Shown piece by piece: positions 1 to 13,572 of a stretch of DNA of 64,000 bases. The notes beneath the pieces were generated by a model. That model was not told the DNA's origin. It saw nothing but the letters and a program-made list of their open reading frames with translations, and did no database searches. Each line of letters opens with the position of its first letter. The first letter of the stretch is position 1. This DNA is from Gordionus sp. m RMFG-2023 (Eukaryota > Nematomorpha > Gordioida > Chordodea > Parachordodidae), in the NCBI RefSeq assembly GCF_954871325.1, contig NC_088775.1, positions 10,331,561 through 10,395,560 of the forward strand, in the 5' to 3' direction. A program made the translations under genes and the position numbers.

Positions 1-261
1 CCCACCTTGTTTTTTCTTTTTGAGTAACTCCTTTTCATAATTTTTATGTAAGTCGCACAATTCAATTTTACGATTTTCGTGATTTCCAGGCCATGCTCGA
101 GATCTTATGCTTGAGTCAAAAATTTCTTCTCTGGTATGCTTCGAAGATTGATTTAAATTAGAAGTGTTGGCCATGCCTTGTAATTCGTTGATTTTAGCAT
201 TTAGAACTAATTTTTCAACCTTTTTCAACATACTGGGTGTCACTTCAAATACTTCTCCCAT
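1..261 (-). CDS. 5' part of an unrecognised gene, cut by the window edge
   Basis: An open frame of 87 codons runs without a stop from an ATG at 261 down to base 1 and off the window. The protein begins MGEVFEV, is charged and lysine-rich, and has a likely helical stretch near its visible end (IELCDLHKNYEKELLKKKK). Codon use and composition are richer than the surrounding AT desert, which is why I take it as coding. The start is the first Met; just upstream lies a homopolymer-rich stretch typical of non-coding DNA here. I do not recognise the family. It could be the first coding exon of a cytosolic coiled-coil protein. No signal peptide is visible. Confidence 0.5.
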   Translation of the reverse strand, partial: MGEVFEVTPSMLKKVEKLVLNAKINELQGMANTSNLNQSSKHTREEIFDSSIRSRAWPGNHENRKIELCDLHKNYEKELLKKKKQGG

Positions 262-3200
262 ATTTTTTTTAAAAAAAAAACAATTAACTATCAAAACTTT
301 ATATAATCTATATTAGAAGTCTTTTTATATAAAAGAAATTTTAATGTAAATTTTGTTTATAAAACAGAAAATATTTTTTAGAATTGTTATATTTTGAAGA
401 AAAAATGGAATGAATAATTAGAAAAAGGAGTATTTTTCTGGTATCAATATTTTATTATTTAGCTGCTTTGTAACCCAAATGTTATGATAAAATTAATATC
501 ATATGGACGGCCTATTTTGATTGAACCCAATAATGTAAATAAAAATGGACAATTTTTTCTATCAAAATTAATATTTAAATTAAACAAATCGTATAGAATC
601 ATTTTTTTTGTAAAAATAGCACATAACTCCCTAGACTATTATATATTTTGAGAAGTATCAGTGTTGGCCTTTCATCACGTTCAGACGAAAACAAATATTT
701 TTCTCTATTTATTATTATATGAATTATAAATGTAAACCTACATTTATTTAATGTTAAATTCATGACCCAAATTATCCAAAAAACATCTTATCCGTTTCCT
801 TCAATATTATCTGAAATTAAAATCCGAACTATATTCCAATCTTTCATCGTAAAATAATCTAAATACCATCTTTCAATTATATTTGATGCTATGAGGTTCC
901 GAAATCAGAAGCAATAGCCTTGTTAGTAAAATATATTGAAAACTGTAGCTTGATAATAAAAAAAATATAATATGCAAACTTAATTACATAAATTTACCCC
1001 TCGAATTCCTAGTTGGGTATAGCTATGATGGTACTTCAAACACGAGCGAGATCAATAGAGTATCAGGCTTTGATAAAAGCTAAAGCCCCAGCTTTGATTT
1101 GATGCTCTTGACATCGATTAAATTTAATCATAGTTTAATTATGTTAATCGATAAAAGAGCTAAGAAATGTTTTAAGGGATTCTATACGAGATTCACATTA
1201 TTAAAATAGTGTTAATTGATAGTCAGTGCTCAAAGCTTGTAAGAGTGAAATCAGGAATACCACTCGGTAAAATTATCTTATTTTTTGGATTTAAAAGGTT
1301 TATTTTATATATTCATAGAAACTAGGTATCATCATATAAAGCTATTGTAAATTTACTTTTACTTTATGATGCCATAAAGTCAGTTTGGACAAATTGAAAG
1401 GATTCTGAAGATCCTGCCCCTTTTATCATGTCTGGTGCTATAGTTTTTGGAATAGATTTTTATTTTATTTTGTCACTTTGTGTTTTAAATAAAATATTGT
1501 TCAAACCAAGCAAGCTTGGTTTGTATAAAATAATAAATAAAATTCTATTGGCTAAAGGTTTCCTGATTAATTTGAGAAATATAATTTAAATTATTTTCTT
1601 ATATTATTCTTTAATCTTATCAGATAATTACACTGAATTCTTCAAGGGCATTTTATAAAGGAGAGAAACAACCTTTTATTAAGAAAGTTATAATATTCAA
1701 ACATTACAATCCAAAAAGGAAAATACTTTAATTATTAAACAAATATACTATTTTATTTTGCTTTACTTTACAACCTGTATGTAATGACATACATTGGTTT
1801 TATGCTGAACTTGATTTGATAATATGGCAGTTTAATGAGAGGTTTAATGAGTGATTTAATGATGATTGGATAAAATATTTAAATTAACAAAAGACATTTT
1901 TTAGATGATATCGAGGATAAATGTGAATTTTACCATTTAAATTCGAGTCAAGTTTTTGAAGAAATTTCGAATTCAACATATTTATACGATGGCTAAAGAG
2001 GGGATGTAATTAATAAACCTAGTGGTTAAAAAATCTATAGACTCATCAGATTATTAGAATATTTATTTTATTAAAATATTTATATTAATATATTATTTAT
2101 CTTCATCTTCTTCCGATGCTGTTAAGATGATTCTGAAAGTTATAATTCATAAAAATATTCGTTTATTATACTTTATCATTTACTTTCTAAATTTTCTGAT
2201 TTCCCTAATTTATCAATTATAAAATATTAACTATTCCTACTATCTCATGTAGTATATCGAAAGTGTCATGCTTAAAATAAAACTAATTATAACAAAACTA
2301 GTACCTTGAAAGATCCTTCTCTAAATAATTTAATAATCATATAAATGAAATAAAATTTTTAAACAGTTAAATATTGACGAAATGATAAAGTCTTTAGCTA
2401 TATTTTCCCCTAATTTGTCATTTGTATTATGTATTAAAAATTGATGAAAAAAAAATGGAAGTCAAAAAATAATTTCCTTTTTTTAGGGAAGTGGATCGAA
2501 GAGAGAGGGAAGCGGGGGGTATTTCAGAATGGGGGAGGGTGGGAAGAATCTGCCCATCTCTCAAAATGTTGGGGCCACAGAACTATTGAATTATTAGTAG
2601 ATATACTAAATCGCATAAAAATTTACTAATTTTGCTAAAAAATATATCTCGACAATGGTATCAAATGAAGATAATAGAGAGAATTTATGAACACTATTTA
2701 AATTAATCACAGCTCTAGATCTTGGGATAAATTTGGGAGGAGGGTTAGGGGAGAGTTAAATAGCTTTTCTAAAAAAGCGTCTCAGATGTGAAACCAATAA
2801 AAAGACTTTTAAATGATATTAAAATTAGCAGTCTCTGCCTCTGGTTATTTTCTAAAAAAAATGTATATGGACATAAAAATTCTGAGTTCTTGATATTTTG
2901 ATATATTCTATTTACATTTGGTTTCGAAAAATATTATTACACCGCAAAATATGAAAAATTATTTTTAGCTATTTCTATTCCAAATGTAAATATTTACAGC
3001 TATCAAAACAAAAATGGCGGTATTTTTTTTTCTGTCTTAAATAAAAATACTTTTCCGCGAAACGAATCAAGATTTTTATGCTCACATAAAAAACAAGTAA
3101 AAATGGGTATACTTTAATTACACTGTATTTAAAAAAACACATAAGATCGCAAACTTATCAAAATTTGTTACAGCTTGCTTACACAATAAAATAGAAACAT

Positions 3201-4492
3201 CCCTAGATTTTATTTAAATTTTGCAAAAATATATTTCTACAAATATTAAAGCCGTTGACATAAAAAAAATATATATTAATTACCGATAAATTAATATTTA
3301 AAAAAATAATATCAACTTTAGACCGCATAATAAGTAACAATTTATAACCGCTAAAAAAAATATCGGTAAACATTTTTAAATAAAATTTGTAAAGTAGAAT
3401 TTGTCAGTCAAATAAAAACTTGAAATCAATAGTGGACTTTTAATTATTTGTAGTTGAAATATTATTATAAATTAGCAATCTTTTTAAATAATAAATTTAT
3501 TTCTTAATTTTTTTAAAAATTTTTTTTAGTTATCTTTATTAAATTCCTAATATATGAAATAATACACAAATAATTCTTTAAAGAGTTTTTTAAATAATTA
3601 TATAGATATTCCGCGAGCTTTTTTTATAAAATAATTATGAGTTTAAGTGTAAAAAGATTATTTTTTACTAAATTTGTTTTAATGAGAATTTGTTAGAAAG
3701 AACGATAAAAATAGGGGTATTGACATTTTTATTATTTTTTTTATATATGAGTTAGAATTGAATGATAAAAAATAAAAAAAATTTGTTTACGTATTTTGTG
3801 TTCACAATAAGAGTTTTCTGCGAAAACAACGAACCTTGTAATACTTATATCTATATTATATAAATTAGCTATTTAAAAAGTTATATAAAAACTAAAATAT
3901 AAATAGAGATAATTCAGATAAAACATTAAACATCAAGGCTAGATACATCATTAAGTGGAAAGCCAGTTAAAATTGTACTGTTTCTAGAATTTATTAATTT
4001 TGGAAATGTGTATACAAGGCCTCAGAGTTATTCCAAACTGCCTTACAATACGAAGACTGCTAGAAATCTATTTTCCAATCTTCAGCAAATGAATGCCCAA
4101 TTCAAATAAAAAGGAGAGGTTTAGTCTTTGAATTAAAAATGTGCAATTACATTATTTGTAAAATATTTTATGTTTATTCAGGATAAAAATATCAATAGTA
4201 TAATATATACCAGAGCCCGCCAGGCCCATCGAATATTTTAAATCGCCATTATTATCTATAAAAATTAAAAATAAGTAAAATATATTTAAAAATTTGTATC
4301 ATAGAACAATCACATTTATTATGTTATCATATTTCCTATTTCCATCTTTTAGATTCATAGAAAATATTATAGTAAAATATTAAATTAATTAGTCAACTAA
4401 TCAATATTTTAGGTGATATCAATCAAATTGGAAACAATAAAGATAAATTCAATAAATATAATACCATTTTTAAGGAAAATTATTTTTTATAA
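262..4492. other. Intergenic AT-rich stretch
   Basis: I see no supported gene here. The only longer frame (about 2441-2629) is low-complexity and not convincing. Near 4210-4240 there is a faint GC-rich trace (CCAGAGCCCGCCAGGCCC) that may be a decayed end of the CAGAGACCTGC short-element family found elsewhere in the window. Confidence 0.6.
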
Positions 4493-4497
4493 GTATC

Positions 4498-4783
4498 TGT
4501 TGATAATGACCGATTAATACTAACCTTTAAATTTTGTTTTATGTTTATATAAATTGTTTTTTTTTATAAATTGTGAAGATTGATTTTTTTTTATATAAAT
4601 TATTACATTATTATGTAAATTGTTATATAAGCATGATATTTTAGTTTTAAAATAGATGTAAAAATTTTAAAATAGATGTAAAAATTTTAAAATAAATTAA
4701 ATAAAATTAAACTCGTAAATTTGATTTATTCTAAATTAAATAAAATTGAACTCGTAACAATCAAATATTCTTAGAAAACTTTA
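4498..4783 (+). repeat. Left LTR of the Ty3/gypsy fossil
   Basis: About 286 bp, starting TGTTGATAATGACCG and ending TTAGAAAACTTTA. It matches the right LTR in order and wording, with small internal duplications (the segment around AAAATAGATGTAAAAATT appears twice here and once on the right). Confidence 0.85.
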
Positions 4784-4884
4784 TGGTAGCAGTTCCACTA
4801 CATATTCGAGGAAATCGTAAATAAATAAATAAATATGAAACAGATTCCCAATAATAATTTTAATATAAATATTGAATTTCCAAT

Positions 4885-6046
4885 ATACTCAGGCAATGGC
4901 GATATTTTTTGAGTAGATTCGAAGACATCTTCAAGGACACTCAGATCTCGGACATCGAAAAAGCAGGTTCCTTTCAAGAAGACTACCAGATGAGGTATCT
5001 ATCAAGCTCAAATCGATATGTTCACCTACCGACTTCATCAATCCATCGATATTGATTGAAAAATTCAGGCTATTACACCCGAGGAAATCTACAAGTTCCA
5101 ACTTATTATTATTTAACGCAGCTGTACAAGGTAAAAACGAAAGTTAGATCAATTGGTTAAGTAGATTATGCATTTTAAAAAATGAATGTTTGCTAAGTTA
5201 TAGTAGAGTTATTGAAAAAGTAAAAATTTCATCAATCAGCAAAAATATTAGGCAGAAAATTACGTTAAAAGAAAACATTACATCAGCAGAAGTTCTTACT
5301 TTAAGAGATGATTTTGAAGAGTTAGAATTGAAAGAAAATTTAATTGCTAAAGTTGAAAATATTTCTTTAAACGAAAAAACAGAAGATGATACAACCGCAT
5401 GTAGAAAGGCAAAGGCAGGAAAGGAGAAGAAAATAAACAATTGGTGAGATATGGAGATTATGACGAACGACAAAATTTACAATCTAATTACGATAACAGA
5501 CAACGATGGACAACAAGAGGCCATGATTTTCAAAGAAATAATTATCAAGGAAATAATTATAACCCCAGATATCAAGGAAATAATTACAACCCTAGATATC
5601 AGAATTATAACGCGAATTATTACAACAACGTCAGAGCAAACTATTCAGGATCGTACAATAATTCTTCGAGATTTGATAATAGAGGTAGTTATAATAACAA
5701 TAACTATAATAATTATAGGTTTAATAATGATTATAATTACAAATATAACAGACATTATAACGATTCAAGATTTATTCAAAGACATAACGATAATCATAAT
5801 ATTGGAAATCAAGGAAGAAATCAAGTATGCAATTGTAAATATCATAACAACGATAATAATCAATCACGATATACAAATAAAGTAAACACTGTAAAAATAG
5901 AAGAGATAAAAGATGATGGTAATGACATACTAGAAAGAAAAGAATATAATTTATACATAAACAATATGGATACCGATAATAATTACACAGCTAACGATGC
6001 ATATAAGGTTACAGTATATTTGAACGACATGCCTATTTTAGATTGA
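4885..6046 (+). mobile_element. Gag-like region of the Ty3/gypsy fossil
   Basis: Frames here encode a charged segment followed by an Asn/Tyr/Arg-rich low-complexity segment with short tandem peptide repeats (YNPRYQGNN) and a few Cys/His near the end, which fits a degenerate nucleocapsid part. The assignment rests mainly on position between the left LTR and the pol segment. It is a broken fossil. Confidence 0.6.
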
Positions 6047-6052
6047 TACCGG

Positions 6053-9000
6053 TAGTGTTGATAAAACGCCGCGAGTCGCGACCCCGACCCAAAGTTCTGG
6101 TCTTTTTTTTCGACCTCGACCCGAGTTCAAGCCGAAAAAAACGACCTCGACCCTAAATATGGGTCGTTTTTTCGACTCAGACTTTAAGTTTGGGTCCTTT
6201 TTTACGACTCAGACTTGAAGTTTGGTCGTTTTTGTCATAATCGTCATTTTTGAACTTTTTTGAATTTTTTTTAGACAAATGGGTAAAAATATATTTTGTA
6301 AACATGTTAAATTTCAGTGAAGATGGATGTACCATAGGAAAGTGACAATTGTCATAATCTTCATTTTTGAACTTTTTTGAATTTTTTTTAGACAAATGGG
6401 TAAAAATATATTTTGTAAACATGTTAAATTTAAATTTCAGTGAAGATGTACCATAGGAAAGTGACAATTGTCATAATTGTCATTTTTGAACTTTTTTCAA
6501 TTTTTTTAAGGCAAATGGGTAAAAATATATTTTATAAACATGTCATAATCGTCATTTTTGAACTTTATTTAGACAAATGGGTAAAAATATATTTTGTAAA
6601 CATGTTAAATTAAAATTTCATTGAGGATGTACCATAGGAAAGTGACAATTATCATAATTGTCATTTTTGAACTTTTTTGAATTTTTTTTAGACAAATGGG
6701 TAAAAATATATTTTATAAACATGTTAAATTTAAATTTCAGTGAAGATGTACCATAGGAAAGTGACAATTGTCATAATCGTCATTTTTGAATTTTTTTTAG
6801 ACAAATGGGTAAAAATATATTTTGTAAACATGTTAAATTAAAATTTCATTGAGGATGTACCATAGGAAAGTGACAATTGTCATAATTGTCATTTTTGAAT
6901 TTTTTTTAGACAAATAGGTAAAAATATATTTTGTAAACATATTAAATTTAAATTTCAGTGAAGATGTACCATAGGAAAGTGACAATTGTCATAATCGTCA
7001 TTTTTGAACTTTTTTGAATTTTTTTAAGGCGTAAAAATATATTTTGTAAACATGTTAAATTAAAATTTCATTGAAGATGTGTGACAATTGTCATAATCGT
7101 CATTTTTCAATTTTTTTTAAACAAATGCGTAAAAATATATTTTGTAAACATGTTAAATTTAAATTTCAGTGAAGATGTACCAGAGGAAAGTGACAATTGT
7201 CATAATCGTCATTTTTGAACTTTTTTCAATTTTTTTAAAGCAAATGGGTAAAAATATATTTTATAAACATGTTAGATTTAAATTTCAGTGAAGATGTACC
7301 ATAGGAAAGTGACAATTGTCATAATCTTCATTTTTGAACTTTTTTGAATTTAATTGAAGCAGATAGATAAAAATATATACTGTAATTTTTCAGTGAAGAA
7401 AAACCTTGAAAAAATTAAAATAGCCATGTTGAGAATTTATTTGGAATATTTTGAAGAAAATGGTTAAAATATAAATTAAAAACTAGTTAATTAAAATTTC
7501 AATAAAAGCCATACAAAAGTGATAAAAGTCATAATTATTTTTAAAGTCTATTTAATCAAATAGTAAAAATCTTATTTGTAAAACACGTTATATTAATATT
7601 TTAGTGTAGAAGAACCCGAGAAAAAGATTCATGGTGGCAAACTATCTCATATAAATACTTATTTATTTTTGGAAAACTGATTTTATTTATAATTAGTATT
7701 TCAAAGCCTATTTTATAAGAGTGTCCGCTATTTTTTCATAGCGTCTTATTAACCACTTTTTACAATACTTCGAAATTTTTTTTAAATATCTCTATTTCCA
7801 CAAATAAAATAAATATGATTAAAATATCAAATTTATATATTTTTTTATTGTATCTTAATAATAATATAGTGTCATCCCCAACTTTAGTGATGAGAAATTA
7901 TAATCCGAATTTCCGAATAAATAAACTTTCTTATTTAATTTAATATAATAAAATTTTTATAGAAAAATCATTAAAAATATTAATTTAAATTTTTTTAGAT
8001 TTATAATATAGCGGCTAGAGTATTTTCAGTAGTATATTTTTTTCTAAAAGAATCTTCTATACTAGATAGCTAAGGTATCCTGGTGAGGTATTGTATTATT
8101 TAGCTTTATCATTAGCCTACTAAAATGTCCTTAGATTCACTCTCATTAATATATGGTCATTAAGCTTGAAACTTGGGTGAACAAACACCCACATAATAAT
8201 TTTTAAAATTGGAAAAAGTTAAAAAATGACGATTATGACAATTGTCACTTTCATATGGTACATCTTCAAATTCTATTTTAACATGTTTGCTACCCATTTG
8301 TATTTGTCTAAAAAAATTGAAAAATGTTCAAAAATGACGATTAAGACAATTATCACTTTCCTATGGTACATCTTCAAATTCTATTTTAACATGTTTGCTA
8401 CCCATTTGTATTTATCTAAAAAAATTGAAAAATGTTAAAAAATGACGATTAAGACAATTATCACTTTCCTATGGTACATATTCACTGAAATTTAAATTTA
8501 ACATGTTTACAAAATATATTTTTACCCATTTGCCTTAAAAAAATTGAAAAAAGTTCAAAAATGACGATTATGACAATTGTCACTTACCTATGGTATATCT
8601 TCATTGAAATTTTAATTTAACATATCAATATATATTTTTACTTATTTACTTTAAAAAAATTCAAAAAAGTTCATAAATAACGATTATGACAATTGTCACT
8701 TTCCTATGGTACATATTCACTAAAATTTAAATTTAACATGTCTACAAAATAATTTTTACCCATTTGTCTAAAAAAAATTCAAAAAAAGTTCAAAAATGAC
8801 GATTATGACAATTGTCACTTTCCTATGGTACATCTTCACTGAAATTTAAATTTAACATGTTTACAAAATATATTTTTATCCATTTGCCTTAAAAAAATTT
8901 TAAAAAGTTCAAAAATGACGATTATGACAATAGTCACTTTCCTATGATACATCTTCAAATTCTATTTTAACATGTTTGCTACCCATTTGTATTTGTCTAA

Positions 9001-9539
9001 AAAAATTAAAAAATGTTCAAAAATGACGATTAAGACAATTATCACTTTCCTATGGTACATCTTCACTGAAATTTAAATTTAACATGTTTACAAAATATAT
9101 TTTTACCCATTTGCCTTAAAAAAATTGGAAAAAGTTCAAAAATGACGATTATGACAATTGTCACTTTCCTATGGTATATCTTCATTGAAATTTTAATTTA
9201 ACATATTTACAATATATATTTTTACCTATTTACTTTAAAAAAATTCAAAAAAGTTCAAAAATAACGATTATGACAATTATCACTTTCCTATGGTACATCT
9301 TCACTGAAATTTTAAATCTGTTTGCAAAATATATTTTTACACATTGGCTTTAAAAAAATAAACTTCAAGTCAAAGTCGAAAAAAACAACCAAGTTTCAAG
9401 TCTGAGTCGAAAAAAACGACCCATATTTTGGGTCGAGGTCGTTTTTTTCGTCTTAAACTCGGATCGAGGTCGAAAAAATGACCCAAAATTTGGGTCAGCT
9501 CTTTTCGAGCCGACTCGATTAAGCCGATTAACAACAATA
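6053..9539. mobile_element. Foldback element of head-to-head satellite arrays inside the LTR fossil
   Basis: The two ends are inverted copies: about 180 bp on each side rich in CGACCTCGACCC and GGGTCGTTTTTTCGAC. The outermost bases on the left read TAGTGTTGATAA and on the right TTAACAACAATA, close to the TAGTGTTGTTAA ends of the hAT-like MITEs elsewhere in the window. Inside, a roughly 120-bp unit (motifs GACAATTGTCATAATCGTCA, GTAAAAATATATTTTGTAAA, GATGTACCATAGGAAAGTG) is repeated about ten times in one orientation (6228-7390) and about ten times inverted (8205-9360), around a degenerate centre. I see no transposase, so it must be non-autonomous. A clear target duplication is not visible. Confidence 0.75.
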
Positions 9540-11640
9540 TCTATACAGAAAGAATCAATAGATTTTCTTACAATATCGACACATAAGGACTATTATAGGT
9601 TTACGAGACTGCCGTTTGGTTTAAAAACTTCGTCGGCAATATTCCAACAAACTATGGATAACATTTTCGGAGATTTAAAAGATGTTATATTCTACATTGA
9701 CGACATAACGATGAGATACATTTGGAGAACATTAAAAAAGTATTCGAAAAGATCATCAAGTATGGATTAACCCCCAATTTCGACAAAAGTTTATTGCTGC
9801 AAGATAAAATACGCTTTTTGGGACATGATATAGACAAACATGGTATACATCCCAACGATGATAAGATAAAAGCTATTTCTAACATACCTGAACCGAAGAC
9901 AAAAGATGAATTGACAACTTTTTTAGGGATGGCGAGCTATTATCGAAAATTTTTATGTAATTTTGCGGACATAGCTGATCCCTTATACAAAATGGTTAAT
10001 AAAGACAAATGGTTATGGGATAGTACACATCAAGAAAGCTTCGACGACCTAAAAAAACTGATAAGTACTCCGCCTACGTTTAATTTTTATAATCCGGATC
10101 TACCAATAGGCATTGCAACGGATGCTTCAAAGAAAGGTCTAGGCGCAGTCTTATTTCATATTGAAGGTGATGGCAAAGAGAAACCCAATGCTTTCGCGTC
10201 AAGAGCTCTATTAAAATCAGAGTTTAATTACACTAATATAGAGAGGGAAGCTTTATCTGTAATATACGTGGTAAAAAAATTTCAAGAATATTTAATTGGT
10301 ACGAGATTTACAATAATCACAGATCACAAGCCACTCGTTGTTATATTTACGAAGGGACTCAAGGATAATTCATCCATATCAATGCGACTTCAAAAATGGA
10401 GTTTGGCTATGGGAGCTTATGACTTTACGATAATACATAGACCCGGGAAACGAAATGTAGTACCGTATTGTTTGTCAAGATTACCCCAAATGAACACAGA
10501 AGAAATGGTACAAGAGATAGATGATGAAATAATTGATGACAAATTTTGGGATTTACCAATAAATTTTAAAAGAATAGTTCAAGAAACTATTTTGATATCG
10601 AATTAATGGAGGTAATTAATAATATAAAGAATCATGAACAGATAAAGAATAAAATATATAAAAATATGGAAATGGAACTGAGCTTAATTAAAGATTCTCT
10701 TTTTAAAGAGAATAGGATCGTTATACCGAAAAATATGAGAAAACAGGAATTACACAAAGGGCATCTTGGTGCTGGGAAAACGAAATTGTTGGCAAGAGAT
10801 TATTTGTAGTGGCCTGGTCTAAACGCTGAAATAGATCAGGAGGTGAGAAACTGTGATACGTGTAATAAATATGCGGAAAATCCTCATAATGTACAAAATC
10901 CATGGGAAACAATAAATGTGTTCGAACGCGTGCACATCGACTTTGCACAGTTTGAAGGTAGCAATTTCTTGGTATGTGTTGACGCACTTAGCAAGTTTCC
11001 TATCATTAGAAGAATGAGAGATATAACTACTGAGTCTACAATTAAAGAATTATTAAAAATAATCAGTTTGTTTGGTATACCCGATATGATAGTCAGTGAT
11101 AATGTTACGAATTTTACAAGTAGCTTGTTCAAAAAATTTTGTAGTGATCATGGAATTGATCATATTTTCACCGCTCCTCACCACTAACAGTCCAATTGTC
11201 AGTGTGAGCGAATTATAAGATCAATGAAAATATGCATGAAAAGGAATATGGAAAGTAATAATAAAATAGACTTAGATATAGCTTTAGAAAAGTTTTTATT
11301 TAATTACGTTAACACACCAAACGCGATAACCAACAAGATACCAAGCGAAGTGATGTTCAACAGAACCATAAGAACCAGATGGGATTTAATCAAACCGCAA
11401 GAAGATAAAGTGAATGAATTTAATCGCAATTTATCGTCAAATAGAAATATCATCAATGGTGACAAAGTTTGGCATAAAACCTTCAAGGATAATATATGGG
11501 ACAAAGGTACGGTAAAACGTAAAAATGGGAATTTAATATTTGAAGTGGATACAGGAGACAAAATTATTAGAAGACATTTAGACCAAATTAAAAAAAAAGG
11601 TCTACGAGTAGCACACCTCTTGATGAAAAGACACATTTGA
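9540..11640 (+). mobile_element. Pol region (RT, RNase H, integrase) of the Ty3/gypsy fossil
   Basis: Visible landmarks are a reverse transcriptase segment with FGLKTSSAIFQ and YIDDI, the RT-connection motif FLGMASYYRKF, an RNase H start at ATDASKKGLGAVLFH, an integrase zinc-binding-like segment (HKGHLGAGKT, then CDTCNKY) and an integrase core with HIDF and the target-capture region SDNVTNFTS. The order RT-RNase H-integrase is that of Ty3/gypsy. Broken; treated as a fossil. Confidence 0.85.
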
Positions 11641-11967
11641 AAACAAATACTGAAAATGATATACCTTTTACTTAAGTTTTAGAAGATATGACGATCAAAA
11701 TTTAGGAATACAAGAACAGAGTCTTGTTAGTCAAAAACCAAGCAGGAATATAATATTGCCAAAAAAAAATCGATAATTTTATAATGAAATAAAGACTAAA
11801 AATATATATATATATAATAAAATATTATTCTTTTAAATAAACTTTCAATAGCAAAAGTTAATGAAATATACTAATGATGACAATAAAACTATCAAGAAAC
11901 GTAGACTGCACGATAAGATTCACATGCAAGAAAAACCTGAGTGGAGATCATTTTTTAAAGGGTGGAA

Positions 11968-12214
11968 TGTTGATATGACCGATTAATACTAACCTTTAAA
12001 TTGTTTTTTTTTCGTATTTAAAAAAATTAATATTTTTTTATAAATTGTGAAGTTGATTTTTTTTTATATAAATTATTATATTAATTAATATGTAAATTGT
12101 TATATAAGCATGATATTTTAGTTTTAAAATAGATGTAAAAATTTTGAAATTAAATTAAATTAAATTCGTAACTTTGATTTATTCTAAATTAAATAAAATT
12201 CTTAGAAAACTTTA
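11968..12214 (+). repeat. Right LTR of the Ty3/gypsy fossil
   Basis: About 247 bp, starting TGTTGATATGACCG directly after a purine-rich tract and ending CTTAGAAAACTTTA, followed by the GTATC target duplication. Confidence 0.85.
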
Positions 12215-12398
12215 GTATCCATGATTGAATCGCATATATTAAATTGTGTGACTGAAAATTACATATATTAAAATAGCGACGATGAGGTAAAAAACCTGTA
12301 ATATGAATCTAATGGATGTTTTATATAAATTATGGGTAAAGATTGGAAAATATCATGGTAAATATGAACTATTTTATAAATTTGATATTTGTTTAAGC

Positions 12399-13564
12399 CA
12401 TAGGCGTAGCCAGGATTTTCATAAGGGGGGGAATTAAAAAATTACTGGGGGCTTCGCCTCCAGACCCCTATTTGGGCGGGCCTTCGGCCTGCTTTTTCCC
12501 GGCCTTTGGCCAGGTTACTTTAGTCTATATATAGTCATAAAATATTATTACAAATTTTAATAAAAAAATAAGCCTGGAACAAATATGAAATATATTTTTA
12601 TTAGTTTATATAAAATAAAAATATAATAAATTATATACCTTAATATAAAAGCATGGTAATAATTCATTCCAAACAATTATAAGAAATTTATTTATAAAAA
12701 GTAAGTAGACATATAGTTGATTTTATTATATTATATAGAAATTAGTTATAAATTACTAGGTAAAATTCGACTTTTACAGACATATTTGACAGTTAGAGAG
12801 AGAATATATTACAGTTAATAGTTTAACAAATTTTACTAATCAATGCTCTTGATATTAAATGTAGCAACAATTTGCATTCAATTATTTAACGCCATCTATT
12901 TATTTTAAGTAAAAATGATATTAAAATAAATCTTCATATTATTCATTTCACAATGTCTTTAAAAGATATTTTCTGATGTCCTTATCAATATTTTATAGTT
13001 TTCTGTAAAATATATAATTCGCTATATTGCTAAAAATTACTTGATTGTCATTTGATAATTAGATATACTGTAAATCTACGACATATAATATTCCACTGTT
13101 TGTATTGTGCTTTAATATTTTTTTAATTTATGATTTAATTTTATCAATAGTTTTATAATTATATTTTACTTTTATTAAGATAAATTAAAATTACTCACTT
13201 TATTTAGTAATTTTATGGATCTATTATTAATAATTATAATACATTTCACTTCTGTCTTAAAACTTATCTTTGGCTTATATTCCATTTATTAAAAAACATT
13301 TTTGGTTCATTTTACATATTTATAAATTTATTTTCGCAAAAATCTATAAATTATGATGAATAGTTTTATAAAAAAATATCAACTTTTACAATCTTTCTTT
13401 TAAATTATTATTTAAGATATATGCATACATATTTGAGGGTCAGGGAGTGGGGGGAGGACTAAGGGGGATATTTTTTATTAGCTAAAAATGATATTTACAA
13501 AAAGTGATACAATCTGAAGGGGGGGGAATTTCCCCTTGCCCCCCCCCCCTTGGCTACGTCTATG
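12399..13564. mobile_element. Non-autonomous hAT-like element, CATAGGCGTAGCC ends
   Basis: Inverted ends CATAGGCGTAGCCA and TGGCTACGTCTATG border about 1.17 kb. The flanks carry an 8-bp near-match, GTTTAAGC on the left (12391-12398) and GTTTGAGC on the right (13565-13572), the length typical of hAT insertions. Just inside the ends are runs of G and C and small palindromes such as GGCCTTCGGCC. No transposase frame is visible. Confidence 0.72.
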
Positions 13565-13572
13565 GTTTGAGC

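Larger units (their letters stand above)
4498..12214 (+). mobile_element. Ty3/gypsy-type LTR element, old and broken, with a nested insertion
   Basis: The ends are defined by two alignable LTRs that begin TGTTGATA and end in CTTTA, flanked by the 5-bp duplication GTATC at 4493-4497 and 12215-12219. A primer-binding-like sequence starts just after the left LTR (TGGTAGCAG) and a purine run (AAAGGGTGGAA) precedes the right LTR. The coding order is gag-like, then reverse transcriptase, RNase H and integrase, which is the Ty3/gypsy order. The LTRs differ in length and carry several indels, so the insertion is not recent. The element is broken, with several disruptions, and a 3.5-kb foldback element lies within it. 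Confidence 0.88.

Noticed and set aside
2441-2629. 62-residue gene
   Set aside because: Low-complexity Lys/Gly/Glu composition in a purine-rich patch, with no splice or domain support.
6177-8438. Small genes in the satellite arrays
   Set aside because: The open frames repeat with the roughly 120-bp unit and are AT-skewed, so they are chance frames.
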